Assembly: GCA_905250075.1 (NCBI GenBank)
Contig: CAJNOP010000025.1
Span: forward strand, 1,426,318-1,490,317
Length of the DNA: 64,000 nt
Source of the DNA: Rotaria sp. Silwood1
Lineage: Eukaryota; Rotifera; Eurotatoria; Philodinida; Philodinidae
Direction: 5' to 3'
The notes under the pieces were generated by a model that saw only the letters and a program-made list of their open reading frames with translations, made no database searches and was not told the DNA's origin. Shown here one piece after another: positions 24,938-35,884 of the stretch. A program made the position numbers and the translations under genes. Each line of letters begins with the position of its first letter. The first letter of the stretch is position 1.

Positions 24938-25324
24938 TTAGACTAAGTGGCGATATATCATTAAAACAGTCGATCCATTATTGACTGATAAATCCCAATG
25001 AACAGATATTATGATAAAAGGTTTTAATTGTACAAACAATTCATACTTAATTGAAACTTGACTACAAGTACAGCGGAGAGTATTTGAATGTTGCATTAGT
25101 AGCTTTTCATAATGAGCTAGAGTCGATAATTTGATAATAATACTCTTAGATCTTTTGTTGAATGATGTATAAAGAATACGTATAATGAGAGCACTAGTCA
25201 AGGCAATCAAGTATCGTCTTGTAGTTATACATTCTCTTCGACGAACATAAATATCGATCGAATAACGATAAAACAAATTTAAGTCGATTATGTTTTCTTT
25301 AATAAAGAGCAACCACTGATGCAT
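24938..25324 (-). pseudogene. N-terminal fragment of a bdelloid-type membrane protein
   Basis: An ORF of 128 residues. A basic stretch (VRRRECITTRR) precedes one hydrophobic segment (YLIALTSALIIRILYTSF), followed by YEKLLMQHSNTLRCTCSQVS and IKYELFVQLKP. I recognise the pattern of a one-pass N-terminus followed by a YxxLxxxxxxTLxCxCSxxxIxY motif from uncharacterised bdelloid membrane proteins. The family has no assigned function. The frame ends soon after, and no continuation was found downstream, so this is probably a truncated copy. Confidence 0.45.
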
Positions 25325-25669
25325 TCTCTTTCATATTAGAATGGCTAAAAGTGTGAAAAGCTCTATCAAAAGAATAATTACTCATTCTTCAATAATAATC
25401 GAAGAAGCAACAAAAATTACTAGTGACAAAGGATTTGTAACATATATATCATATTGTAAAAATGCTAAAACCTATAAAAAAGAATTAGTTGAATCAAAAC
25501 TTTTCATGAAAATACATTTAAACATCGCTATTCGACAGACTTAGTTCGATAAGAAAAAGTATCTCTAATCACTGAACTGATGCTGGATTTTCTAATTGAA
25601 AAAAACAACTCCAAAACGTTGAACTATAAATGTGCTGTAATATATGTATAGTCTGAACAACTTAGTATT

Positions 25670-25719
25670 GGGCGTGAGTGTGTGAGAATATGGCAACACC
25701 TACATCCACATCCCTCATG
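25670..25719. repeat. Dispersed palindrome family, copy 7
   Basis: Left arm 25670-25686 (GGGCGTGAGTGTGTGAG) and right arm 25696-25719 (ACACCTACATCCACATCCC). It has the same core as the other copies. It lies between two broken genes. Confidence 0.45.
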
Positions 25720-25838
25720 TTGATAGTCGAAGCATCCACTTCACTGTCTTTTCCAAAGTTCGCATCCCATAACATTTGTCCTAATTGAATTCTGAAATAA
25801 CCTGTGTTAATGACACAAAATAAAACAAATACACTCAG

Positions 25839-26546
25839 TTATTGTATTGCTATCTTGTGATTGTGTTCCCATTTTAGTTGTAGTCCCATGTGAATTCTTT
25901 GTTGAGCTACACATGTAGCAAGAGCAGAGTTCAAAATGAATAACAACAACATCAATGCAAACTCATAAACAATTGGATCATACAGAGCCATGGCAGCACT
26001 AATCCATTAATAACGAGCAGCAACACAAAATGAAGTATTCATGTCATAATAACTCTCATATGGATAAAATATCATGAAGACTAAATAGTAAATAAATGAA
26101 TATACCATACAAAAATTCAGTGAAAGATAATGACACCATAGACAATGAGCATAAGCATGAAAGAAATGTTGATAAAATATCAAAACATGTCGTTCAAATG
26201 GTGTGCATGTCAAGAGAAGAAAACAAATGGTGGCAAAATAAAAATCAATAAAACTATAGTAGAAACAATACTGAAACCTTTATGACCAAATCCAACTAGT
26301 AAAATAAAAGTCAAGTCGTGTCGAAATATCCAGAAAAACTTGCAGAAAATTATTGAGAACAAGAACGATGATCACATGATCAGTGAGAGAACGATAAAGA
26401 TGATTCACACTGAGTAAATGATAAAGAACAAAGATTGAACAAAAAATCGAGAAGATTGATAGTGCGAATAAAACATCAAATTGAATTCGTCGTAGAGAAT
26501 AACAAGTGGCAACTAAAACCAGTTCAGTACTGTTGAATAAAGCCAT
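25839..26546 (-). pseudogene. Seven-transmembrane receptor of the rhodopsin-like type, two in-frame TAA stops
   Basis: One reading frame runs from the ATG at 26546 to a stop at 25839, interrupted only by TAA codons at 26280-26282 and 26007-26009. There are no indels. Hydrophobic helices are visible in order: IQFDVLFALSIFSIFCSIFV, then HVIIVLVLNNFLQVF, FIDFYFATICFLLLTCTPFE with RHVLIF at the DRY-like position, FCMVYSFIYYLVFMIFY, and YEFALMLLLFILNSALATCV. The tail is QLKWEHNHKIAIQ. The layout matches a large bdelloid chemoreceptor-like GPCR family. About 235 codons without frameshift suggest recent loss. The native start may lie further upstream. Confidence 0.7.
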
Positions 26547-27448
26547 CTGGAAATGATTGATTTTAACAGGAAGCAGATTAATAACAATGCAAAAAAGTAA
26601 TTGAAGATGAGTATGGATTGCTAATCAATAAATAAGTAGAATAGGTTACAGCTCGAAGGACGAGCTGAGAATTGTTTCTTTGAGATAAGTATGGCTGTTT
26701 CATACCATACATATGCCGATGGACTCAGGTAGGTTTTATCAATATTTCGAGTTACGACAGACTTTGATCTTACATGACAATATATATTCACTTTCAATTT
26801 TAGACAATTTATAATATCGTTATAAATGTTTCATGACTCGTTCCGAACTTAAAATAACTCAATTCTCTTTTTCTAACATCAAGAGATGTTTGATGAATAT
26901 AATCCTTTATCAACAAGAATATTCATCTATAATATGTTAATCCTTAAAAGCCCAATGTCCCTTCTAAGGAACATTATAATAATTTCAATAAATTTCACTA
27001 CAAGAGCTTATATGCAAAAACCAAATTTTTTCTGAACTGATATGACCTTAGTAATCATACAGCGATGAAAATATAATACTCAAGTGACTCTTAAACCGAA
27101 CAATGAACTTTTTACGACTCGTAATTTTTTTAACATCACTTTCCTTTTCTGAAATTTTTTTATTCATATAAGCAACGTGCGGCTTTGGTTTTTTTTAAGC
27201 GATATTGTTAAACATAGTGTTAAGGTATCTGATGAAACCATCTCGTCAATTTTAACCCATTCCACTAACGCAGAACACTATCATACAGAAAATGTTCCTT
27301 CTATGGGATATTTCGTCTCAAGAAATAATCGAACCAAAGGGATTTTTTATTTGAAATTTTGCTCATCAATAGCTGATATTCTATTTAGTTTACCCTGAAA
27401 TTTTTAGCAGCAACTGTTGTTTACTTTTGGAAATACGTCATGCTGAAG
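26547..27448. other. Spacer, no gene recognised
   Basis: AT-rich DNA between the 7TM pseudogene and the first hAT-like element. A 73-codon ORF at 27177-27398 has no motif. Confidence 0.45.
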
Positions 27449-27969
27449 TAGAGTCCTGCAACGGGGTCGGGTACCCGGCACCCGACCGGACCCGAAACTG
27501 TGGTCCGGGTACAAATTTGCCGGGTCGGTTCGGGTGCCGGGTATAAAAAAAAATGCCGGGTCGGGTGCAGAATTTGAGCATACCCGGTACCCGACCGGTA
27601 GTCGATGACATCTTAACAAGTAAAAGTATTTTACACTCTAGGATAGAGTCCTGCAACGGGGCCGGATACCCGGCACCCGATCGGACCCGGAACTGTGGTC
27701 CGGGTACAAATTGTTACTTGATGAAATTAAAATAATAGTATATTTTGCCATATGAAATAAAAGTTTGAAAAGTGAATATAATTTTGACAATAACAATCAA
27801 GTGCTGACTATTTCAAGGCTGGACCGGGTCCGGTCGGGTACCGGGTAGAGCTATCCGGGCCCGGTTCGGTTCCGGGTGGAAGATGACCGGGTCCGGTCGG
27901 ATTCCGGGTTTGAAAAAAATGAGCCGGGCCGGGTCCGGGTGCGAAAAGTAGTACCCGTGCAGGACTCTA
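27449..27969. mobile_element. Non-autonomous hAT-like element (521 bp) with 8-bp target duplication
   Basis: The element is bounded by TAGAGTCCTGCA at the left and its inverse at the right (12 exact bases, then weaker). It is flanked by TGCTGAAG on both sides (27441-27448 and 27970-27977). An 8-bp duplication with termini starting TAG is typical of hAT. The interior is GC-rich in an otherwise AT-rich region and is built of self-complementary GGGTACCGGGT- and CGGGTCCGG-like words. A second copy of the left end starts at 27644, so the left part is partly duplicated. No transposase is present. Confidence 0.85.
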
Positions 27970-29229
27970 TGCTGAAGAGAAGCCGGCTTTTGTTAGTTTT
28001 TTGCAACATGTTGCCGATTTTTTTTCTGAGCCCAATATCTCAAAAACAAAGTACCCGTTCTGACTGAAAATTTCAGGGCAACTTAAGAATTGTATAAACT
28101 GATTAAAGGCGAAATTTCAGATCGAAATTCCTTTCTTTCAGTTTTTGCAAGATTCAAGATTTCCTCTAAAGGACGGGATGTAACTCTAGAGGAAGAGCAA
28201 GGTACTGCGTTTTAGCTACAGTATGACCATACTGAGGGTTTATCAGCTCTATTTTTATGGTTGTCTCCCTTCTGTTACAAGAAAAACTCACTTGGGCTTT
28301 TAATGGTTAATAATATTAATTCAACTGTATCGGTTAGGTTTTTAAATCACTACCATTAGTACAATCGTTCATACTAATTTACTCTCACTGACATTCTTGC
28401 ATTCACTAATCAAGTTCTTATCATTGTCTTTGCATTTCATTTTCTCAAATGTCACTTGATCGATGCCTCATTGTGTACCTTCTATGATAAAATAAGAGAA
28501 TGCCCCTCATGCTACAGCATATTTGAATCCGTATTACTTTGAGTTTTATAATCATATCACTTAACGTCTTATCATCTATTCAATCCTAGGCAGATCGATA
28601 TTAAAAAGTATGTTTGTTGAAAAATGTCGATATTAATTATTTTTTAGTCGAGTTTCTCAATTGGACATTGACACAACATGTGGTGTCGTATGACGATTAT
28701 TTTTCTTTCTCAAATCCTAGATATTCTTATTCAATACATGATATTGTGCTTGAGTAGTAGTGAAGGTTATTTTAGCCTGATCGCCATCAAATACGATGAC
28801 AATAATCAATGGTTAGATCGCAATAAAACATGAAACATTTATTTAAGATACATTTTCTAGAATAAACGTGTTTCATCTCTTACAATCGAGGACTTCAATC
28901 ATAAAAGAATTACCAATATTGTTGTCTTCAATGAACTATTGTGCCTATAATTAGTGCTTTTATCGAGAGATGTTGATAGAAAAACATTCACACACACTGT
29001 AATATAGAAAGTTACTGATTCATTCAAACATCTAATCAAACGAAATACCCGTTAAGAATATTCTTAACCTTTTTTTGACATATATTCTTCTATTTGATGA
29101 ATAAAAGAATAACTAAATATGAGATTGACTCTTCTCTTATCATTCTTGATTCGAATCACTTACCGTAACAGAACGTTGATTAAACACGAGTCAACTTGAT
29201 TTTGTCCAACTACTCGGATCAATAAATTC
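27970..29229. other. Spacer, no gene recognised
   Basis: AT-rich DNA between two hAT-like elements. No coding or RNA feature is recognised. Confidence 0.45.
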
Positions 29230-29499
29230 TAGGGATGGGCAGTTTCAGTTTACTGATCACCGACGTTGTCGACAGTGAATGTACTGGAGCACTGACAACA
29301 CTGGTACAGTGTACACTGGAACACTGACTACACTGGTACACCGACTTTTACTGATATAGACATGTCTAGTATTTCAGGAAAGTCGGTGTTCCAGTGTCTT
29401 CAGTATTCCAGTGTACACAGTATCAGTGTTGCAGTGTACTCATTGTCAGTAAATAACTGTCAGTTTTTTCGGTATTTTCACTGAAACTGCACATCCCTA
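29230..29499. mobile_element. Non-autonomous hAT-like element (270 bp)
   Basis: The left end TAGGGATGGGCAGTTTCAGT is matched by the inverted right end with one mismatch over 20 bases. The flanks ATAAATTC (29222-29229) and GTAAATTC (29500-29507) form an 8-bp duplication with one difference. TAGGGATG-like termini are classic for hAT. The interior consists of CACTGGTACAGTGTACACTGG-like repeats that are mutually complementary, so the whole element can fold. It is non-coding. Confidence 0.8.
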
Positions 29500-30899
29500 G
29501 TAAATTCTCATATAATTGAATATCGATGCTGTAGAAAGACATTTCATTGGCTCAAAATCATCAATTCAACTCGGAATTGTCTCATTCGTATGAACACTAC
29601 CAATAGTCAATAACAAGCATGAATTGGCAAGTAGTATTGATAAAAAATGTCAGTTTGCCTCTGTATGATTCAATAATTCCATTCTGACGATATTTTTTCG
29701 TATACCTATAAGGAGGATCGTATTGAAATCTACATATGTTCTTTATTTGATAGGAAAACTTTCATCAGTATTGATCTAATTAGTTGAGTCATCAGCAGTA
29801 ATTTCATCGGATATAAGGTATTGTCTGCTGAGACTATCGATTGGAGGCAATTGAATTCTTTGTCTGAATCACAATGCACTTATTGTCACATGCTTTTGTT
29901 CTGTATGAAGAAAAAATATCTCATTTTTTTCTCTCGTACTCTTTCTATTTCGCTTATCATCCATAAGTGAAGCATCATTCAATGAATATTATCATCGCAT
30001 ATTATTAATTGATTCTTCTCGCGAACATGTTATATAAACATTGGTATAGCTTTCTATTATCTTCGTCGGCTAGTTTATTTCGATGATGGTTGATTGTGTT
30101 ATTCGACTGATTCATGTGAATTTCATCATATCAAATCGTTTGGATACGAATAAATCCTTTCAAGGAGTCTTTTCTTCATTGTTCATCGAATTAAAGTTAC
30201 TTTTTCCATAACGATGTGGATAAGGAAACGGTATCATAATAATCGATTTTCTATGTAAAAATGAACACGTGCAGAGAATATTCAAGAACAATAGAAAGAC
30301 AATAAATCAGAAACTTGAACTATAATATAAGAAATAGATAGAATTAGTTCTAGTTGCTGAGAATGCAGGCGAGAAGGGAAAGAGGAACAATGGATAACTC
30401 TAGTTATATATATGTATCATCTCTATGAATAAATAAAACTAAATCTTTTTCTAAGCGAAATGATAGCATTGAGATGTTCAGAAATTATCATTTATATTCG
30501 AAAACGATTTGTTGGCTATTGAGCAAGTATATCTTATGGATTTATTTTATTGAGTTTAAATAAAGAGAAGTGACAAACAAAAGAAAAGAAAAGACGTATG
30601 GAGAAATGAGTGTTTTATGCAGTTCATCGTGGTCAATTGAATGATTAGATTTGCTGGTACAGTGGATATGCACTGAAATAAAAAAGCAGAGTGTATAAAA
30701 GGATTTCAAAAGCCCGAATATATCATTAAGCAGACAAAATTCAGGTCACCAGCTGAATAATGGTAATATGAGTTAGAGATCTATATGGTGAGAGAAGACC
30801 ACATACCTTGTTTACTCATTATCCTTTTCGGCTATGCTTCTCTATTCAACGGCTAGACGCATAGAAATCACCCAGCAATGTCAATCACCAGACTCATGA
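29500..30899. other. Spacer, no gene recognised
   Basis: AT-rich DNA with only short random ORFs. Nothing is supportable here. Confidence 0.45.
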
Positions 30900-32760
30900 A
30901 TAATTCAAACAAATACTTCATACTAAAATTATATTTCCTAAAAGTTAAACAATGAAAATATCGATATTATCAACGGTCACATGATGCATGAATAGCTTTT
31001 AACAAATGTTGATGGGCATATTTTGATGGTTCTTAAAGAGACAATGCGTTATCCATGGTACTATTGCCAATCACATGGTAGATGCATCGTTCTTACCAAG
31101 TTCTGGATAAAATATTTTGTTTAGTTGATATCAAAAGTTCTGAATAGACAATCAAGTCAAAGATCATATAGCAAATGAATAATTCAGAATAAGAAGTGCT
31201 CATTCGAATAATTCACTCACTTCAAATCTAAACGTTGACTTTACCAATAAACTGAATAATCATCTAATCAATGACTAGTTGAAATCATGCACTGATTCAA
31301 CTATTTTATTGGCTTTGATTATAATAAACTTTTGTAAAAGATGTTTGTTCAATGATTGTATGATAAATGAATACTTTTCACTAGGATTTCTATCAAATAT
31401 GTTCTTTGATTTCGAACGGAAGTTCGAAGACGTTGAACAAGTGTCAAATAACATAACAAATGAATAATTGATAATGGGAAAATGTTATTCAAATGTTACT
31501 CTCTTATCAAATGTACGAATTGACATGGAAATCAAGCGTAGAGATCCTCTAACAAATAAATATTTCTTAGTAAAACTCTATTCAAGTACTTCTTTCATTT
31601 GTCATACAAAGGACTGAAGAGAAGACTTGTTCACCTAGAGATGATACATAAACGATTCTAACAACGTTTGGTCTCACATACTTTGATTTCTTTTCACGAA
31701 ATATTGTTTATCGAAAATAAACTTAATGATCACCTGAAATATGACCATTTCATATTAAGATCGTCAACCATCTTATCAAGTATTTTGTGCATACAGAATA
31801 ATCGATGTACAGACACTCTTGTAATTCAAATTCACTTGGAAAATGAACCATTCGAACAGCAACGAAACATTGATCCGAATATTTTTCGACTTTTCAGTCA
31901 AAGCGTGAAAATTTCTAACGTAATGAATTGTCACATGACATGTCAATCATTCATACCAAACTTTCATTCAAATATTTTCCTCACTTTCAATTGAAGATAT
32001 AGGATTTGTAGCCTATTGAAGTGACATAGGATAGATACACAGATTCTACCAACGTTTCATTCGCACAGTTTGTTCTTCACAGACAAGAGTAACAGATCTT
32101 GTATCCAGGGTAACAATCAGATGACACATGAATAGATTATAGCAATAATCTATCCATCTATTACACAGTTTAAATTTAAGATTCAGCGATTGTCACATGT
32201 TAAACTAATATAAGACAGAAAAATAGCTGCTAGCACCAAAATTCTATTCACATATGTTTCTCATTTCATAGCGAAGATTTGTCCTTTGTAACAGATTGAA
32301 TGATGACAACGAAGATCAACAGTTTGTAGAAAGAACATAGATCGATTCCAATACGTTGTCGACTGTAATCAGGAGATTTCGACTGATTCAATAATTGATG
32401 ATTGTGTAAAAATCGAGTTCTTTGCACAAGCGCCACCAGCAAGAGTCTATTCGAGTATTTCGTCTATTTTCAAGCAATCATTCACGATCAGTTGTGAGAG
32501 ACTGCGATCACACCTTAATCGAATTCTTTCCATCAGGACTTAATACCAATATTTCGAGAATGGATAGCTAATCTTTGAAATGAATAAGATGATCAAAGTT
32601 GATTTGCTATCAGAATCCTTCATAGAAAATTGTTACTCATATATATTATTCTCATTTTAGAACATGTCTCAATAAATAGTACCTTCATGTATTCCAATGC
32701 AAGTGAACATCTTCACAAAAACGACTTCGTTCAAACATTTTATTCACATTCTTAGGTCGA
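30900..32760. repeat. Degenerate tandem array, unit about 200-385 bp
   Basis: Related words recur in the same order. An ATTCnAnTATTTCnTnATTTTC-like word appears near 31205, 31581, 31964, 32248, 32444 and 32735. A GATTCTAnCAACGTTT-like word appears near 31657, 32042 and 32341. An ATGAATAGnTTnTAnCAA-like word appears near 30990 and 32128. Spacing starts near 380 and shortens to the right. Units are strongly diverged, so borders are approximate. The 108-codon ORF at 31668-31994 lies within it and looks fortuitous. Confidence 0.4.
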
Positions 32761-32769
32761 TGTCGACGT

Positions 32770-32958
32770 TCATCGCAGCTGAAGATCCGTGCAATATGAA
32801 TAAAGCATACGTTTGCCGCGTAACATATCAACCCATTCGCGCATACTATACTTCGGCTCCTGGATATGGATGCCTTTCTTCATTTTCTCGGCTGGCACTA
32901 TAGTACTACTGATCAGTACCATAACAACAATAAGAATCATGAGATGAACTAATTTCAT
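32770..32958 (-). CDS. Small secreted peptide, possibly a peptide-hormone precursor
   Basis: An ORF of 62 codons with a textbook signal peptide (MKLVHLMILIVVMVLISSTI followed by VPA), then a 39-residue mature part. That part contains a dibasic KK, YSMREWVDMLRGKR and a single Cys near the end. Gly-Lys-Arg after a short peptide is the classical amidation-plus-cleavage signal of neuropeptide precursors, which would release a peptide ending in DMLR-amide. Core MLR resembles the myomodulin family but lacks its final Leu/Met, so I do not assign it. GC content of the ORF is higher than its surroundings. A GT at the second base of the Arg codon in GKR could also be a splice donor (CGTATG), so the true C-terminus is uncertain. 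It could be a chance ORF. Confidence 0.4.
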   Translation of the reverse strand: MKLVHLMILIVVMVLISSTIVPAEKMKKGIHIQEPKYSMREWVDMLRGKRMLYSYCTDLQLR

Positions 32959-35269
32959 AATGGAACCCGTCGTATAATGAAAGAATATTCGTGTGAATAT
33001 CTAAATAAAAATACTAGTCTGACAGTTAACTAATAGAAGTAATCAATATAAATCATTCTTTTTATGTGCCTTCTCAACTTAGTAGACGCGTCCTGTTAAG
33101 GAGAAAGGGAATGAGCAACTGAATGGCAATGATTTTTTTTTTTCATTTTCTACGACGACAAGACGACGTGTTTTTCAACGTTAGCCTTACTTTTCATATC
33201 ACCTTTTTCATGATAAAAAACAACCATTTCATTATTGCGTTGACAATCTGTCGCTGTACCGTTGGCGACGACGAGAAAGAAAAGATCAATTAAAAGATAC
33301 GCGCTTGCAAAATCACTCATATCAGTGATGACAGGCCCATTCCATTCGATGTCTTTCTATGTTGATTCTAACACGAAGCTGCAATCAATTAGAGAGAAAC
33401 TAGGCATGACTAATAAATGCCATGTAAAAGTAGGTGAGAAACATAACTGTAACATTAATCATTAAAAATAAGGCAGCAAATCAATGAACTGTGAAAAAAA
33501 TGCAAGGTGAAAGAAAATTTCGTTTGCCGCTGTATCAACTATTTAGGTTATTCATTGAAGAAACTCATTGTGACAGTAATTCTTCATGACTGACTTGGTA
33601 GATCGAGTGGAAAAGATCTTCGCAAAAATCATAAAAAATTGACATTTTTTACCAAACTATTCAGTTTACAATGAATAAAAGAAAGTACTTTTTTTTACAG
33701 GTTTTTTCCTTACAACATACAGGTTTGAAGAAATTTTAATGATAAACGATAATAAGAAATTTTTCTGATTGATCTTTTTCACCTTATCAATCTTTCAATA
33801 TGAAATAATCAAGAAAATTCACAGATTTAAATCTCGACTGTATTTGAATAAAAGAGAGAGTATCAATCTATCTTGATAGTATGCTGATGAGAAATGATCT
33901 GAATGTGATCATTAAAGATGGCATCTAAAGCATCCATTGCATTATTCACATCAGCGTTGTTAAGTCGCGAACTGGCGATGATTTCAATCGGAAAAAATTA
34001 ATAGACTTCAATAACTAATTTAGTTCAAGTGTTCAAATTTTGTCGCAGATGAATTTTTCGATAAATAATGATTGCATCTATTTTGAAAATATTTTAATCA
34101 TGGACAATGAGACAAAGACGAACACTGATGAACAATTTTTTTGATTGTTACAATTTGACTTTCATCCTGATTGAATCTTTGTTTCAACATTGGAAGCGAG
34201 TATTTGAAAACTTGATCGAGTCATTGAGCAGTCTCAAAAAAATACATTTATCTTCATAGAATCTTTACATGACGAAGAATATAGGTTACTTCAAGATAAT
34301 GTATGTATGAAAAGTATCATCACATGAATTCAAAGTTTAATCGGCATATTCGCCTGTAATTGAGGTAATTTTTTTTGCAAGAACTTCTTTTCTTTTCCAC
34401 ATAGCTGATAATTTTGTCATTGAATTCGATGTGATTGAATCTCGATACACTCAAACCTTATATCATTTGTCATTGAGAATAATTTGTCACGCCTGTTATT
34501 AAGATCACCTTATTCATATTCAGAAGCGAATTCATCGATAGTAATAATCAACAATGAACTCGCATTTATTTGAATCTCTCTATCGATTTGATTTTCTTTC
34601 ATATTCAGTTGCGACTGTTAACTTAGTAGTAAATAAAAATGATGAAATGACTTCATGTAAATCAATGAACGATTAAATATATCCAACAGGATGGAACTAC
34701 AATAGTACGGCGATACAAATATCTTATAATAATTTACTTGACAGCGTTCTTTGTTATTCATACATGACAACTCGATAAGACTGATAATCATAGATTGAAT
34801 CAAACTCTTTGAGGAAGTGTGTTTTTTGTCTAGTGAAGATAATTGTGTTCATCTTTCTTTACAATTTTTTCAGTTAGAGTCATCAAATAATTCGCAATGA
34901 ATAAACTCCTGAACCAGTTAATATGATGGATTGAAAATTATACATCGTCATCAATCTTTTGATAGATGAATAACTTGGTACCGATAGATAGCCGTTCAAT
35001 GAAAACACTTATCACTTTCATTTGTTATCAAGGTACTTCAAACGGTGGTTACACTAACAATATTGCTCTTTATTAAGATAGTGTCAAAATAAGAAAGAAA
35101 AATAACAAAAAAGTATTGAAAATCATCGTCTTCTTCCATTCTCGAAATATCTTTCCTTCATTCTTAAGTTAGTCCCATTCTGATCTGCTCACATCAGTTG
35201 AATCTGAATTGGAGTAGGTTCACTGTTTTTTTTTGCAAATGTTCCTTTAAACAAATCATTATATTCTAG
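32959..35269. other. Spacer, no gene recognised
   Basis: AT-rich DNA. A somewhat GC-richer patch at 33140-33310 lies upstream of the small secreted ORF and could be a 5' region, but it shows no defined signal. No coding exon of the acid phosphatase that follows was found here. Confidence 0.45.
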
Positions 35270-35635
35270 CCAACATTTGCCCAACTCGACTCTATTTGAA
35301 ACGGTTCATTCTCTCTTTGTCAAATATCAAGTTCAGTTGGTCATTACGGGCCACATGCACGTATACAAGCGAATATTCTACGACAATGCGACAATAATCG
35401 TCAATAATACATATACCAGGGTCACTCACCCGTCATTGTTGTACAAGGAACCGACGAAGCACTCGACAACGACAAATGGTTAGAGCCGCAGCCTTGGTGG
35501 AGCAAATCACGTATACTCGGATACGGATATGGACGTGTGACCGTCTTTACAGATAAAATGCAGCGGCGTTTGTACTACGAGTGTTTGCTCGAACACAATA
35601 GAATTACCTATGATCAATTCTCGATTGTGATTTAA
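35270..35635 (+). pseudogene. C-terminal fragment of a purple acid phosphatase (metallophosphoesterase), frameshifted
   Basis: After a splice acceptor (TTCTAG at 35264-35269) the frame reads VKYQVQLVITGHMHVYKR, the GHxHxYER metal-binding block of purple acid phosphatases. The frame breaks near 35415-35430. It resumes one base off with SPVIVVQGTDEAL, WLEPQPWWSKSRI, GYGYGRVTVF and an RITYDQFSIVI end before TAA at 35633. These are the expected C-terminal motifs in the right order and spacing. The catalytic N-terminal exons are absent upstream. The fragment is GC-richer than its surroundings. It is most likely a dead partial copy; a single sequencing error would not explain the missing 5' half. 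Confidence 0.75.
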
Positions 35636-35668
35636 TAAAAAAAAGAATGCATTTAATATATATGTTAC

Positions 35669-35884
35669 ATGAATTTTTATTCAGCCGCTGACATTCTGAT
35701 CCTTAGTCACAGAGATAAAAGGGTAGACACAAAATGGTTAGAAATCTCACATGAAAAATATCCAAAAGCTTTCAAGTTCTCACCGTTATTAGCCACGCAA
35801 ATTATATGTGAATACGTGCGTGAAGGTAAAACTCCCACTCTGACCGAGATTATAGTAAAATATACCACTACCTTCAAATTGTAG
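35669..35884 (+). CDS. Hypothetical ORF, 71 residues
   Basis: The ORF starts 33 bases after the acid-phosphatase stop. Its composition (KWLEISHEKYPKAFKFSPLL, YVREGKTPTLTEII) looks protein-like: charged and amphipathic, without low complexity. I recognise no family, and no signal peptide or membrane segment is visible. It may be a fragment of a larger broken gene. Confidence 0.25.
   Translation: MNFYSAADILILSHRDKRVDTKWLEISHEKYPKAFKFSPLLATQIICEYVREGKTPTLTEIIVKYTTTFKL

Noticed and set aside
25839-26546. TAA read as glutamine (recoded stop) in the 7TM frame
   Set aside because: TAA is the ordinary terminator of the RBMS and GH3 genes in the same window, so nonsense mutation is the simpler reading.
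27449-27969. High-GC island as a bacterial insertion or contaminant
   Set aside because: The 8-bp duplication and inverted termini show it is a transposon inserted in host DNA; its GC comes from the short-motif satellite.
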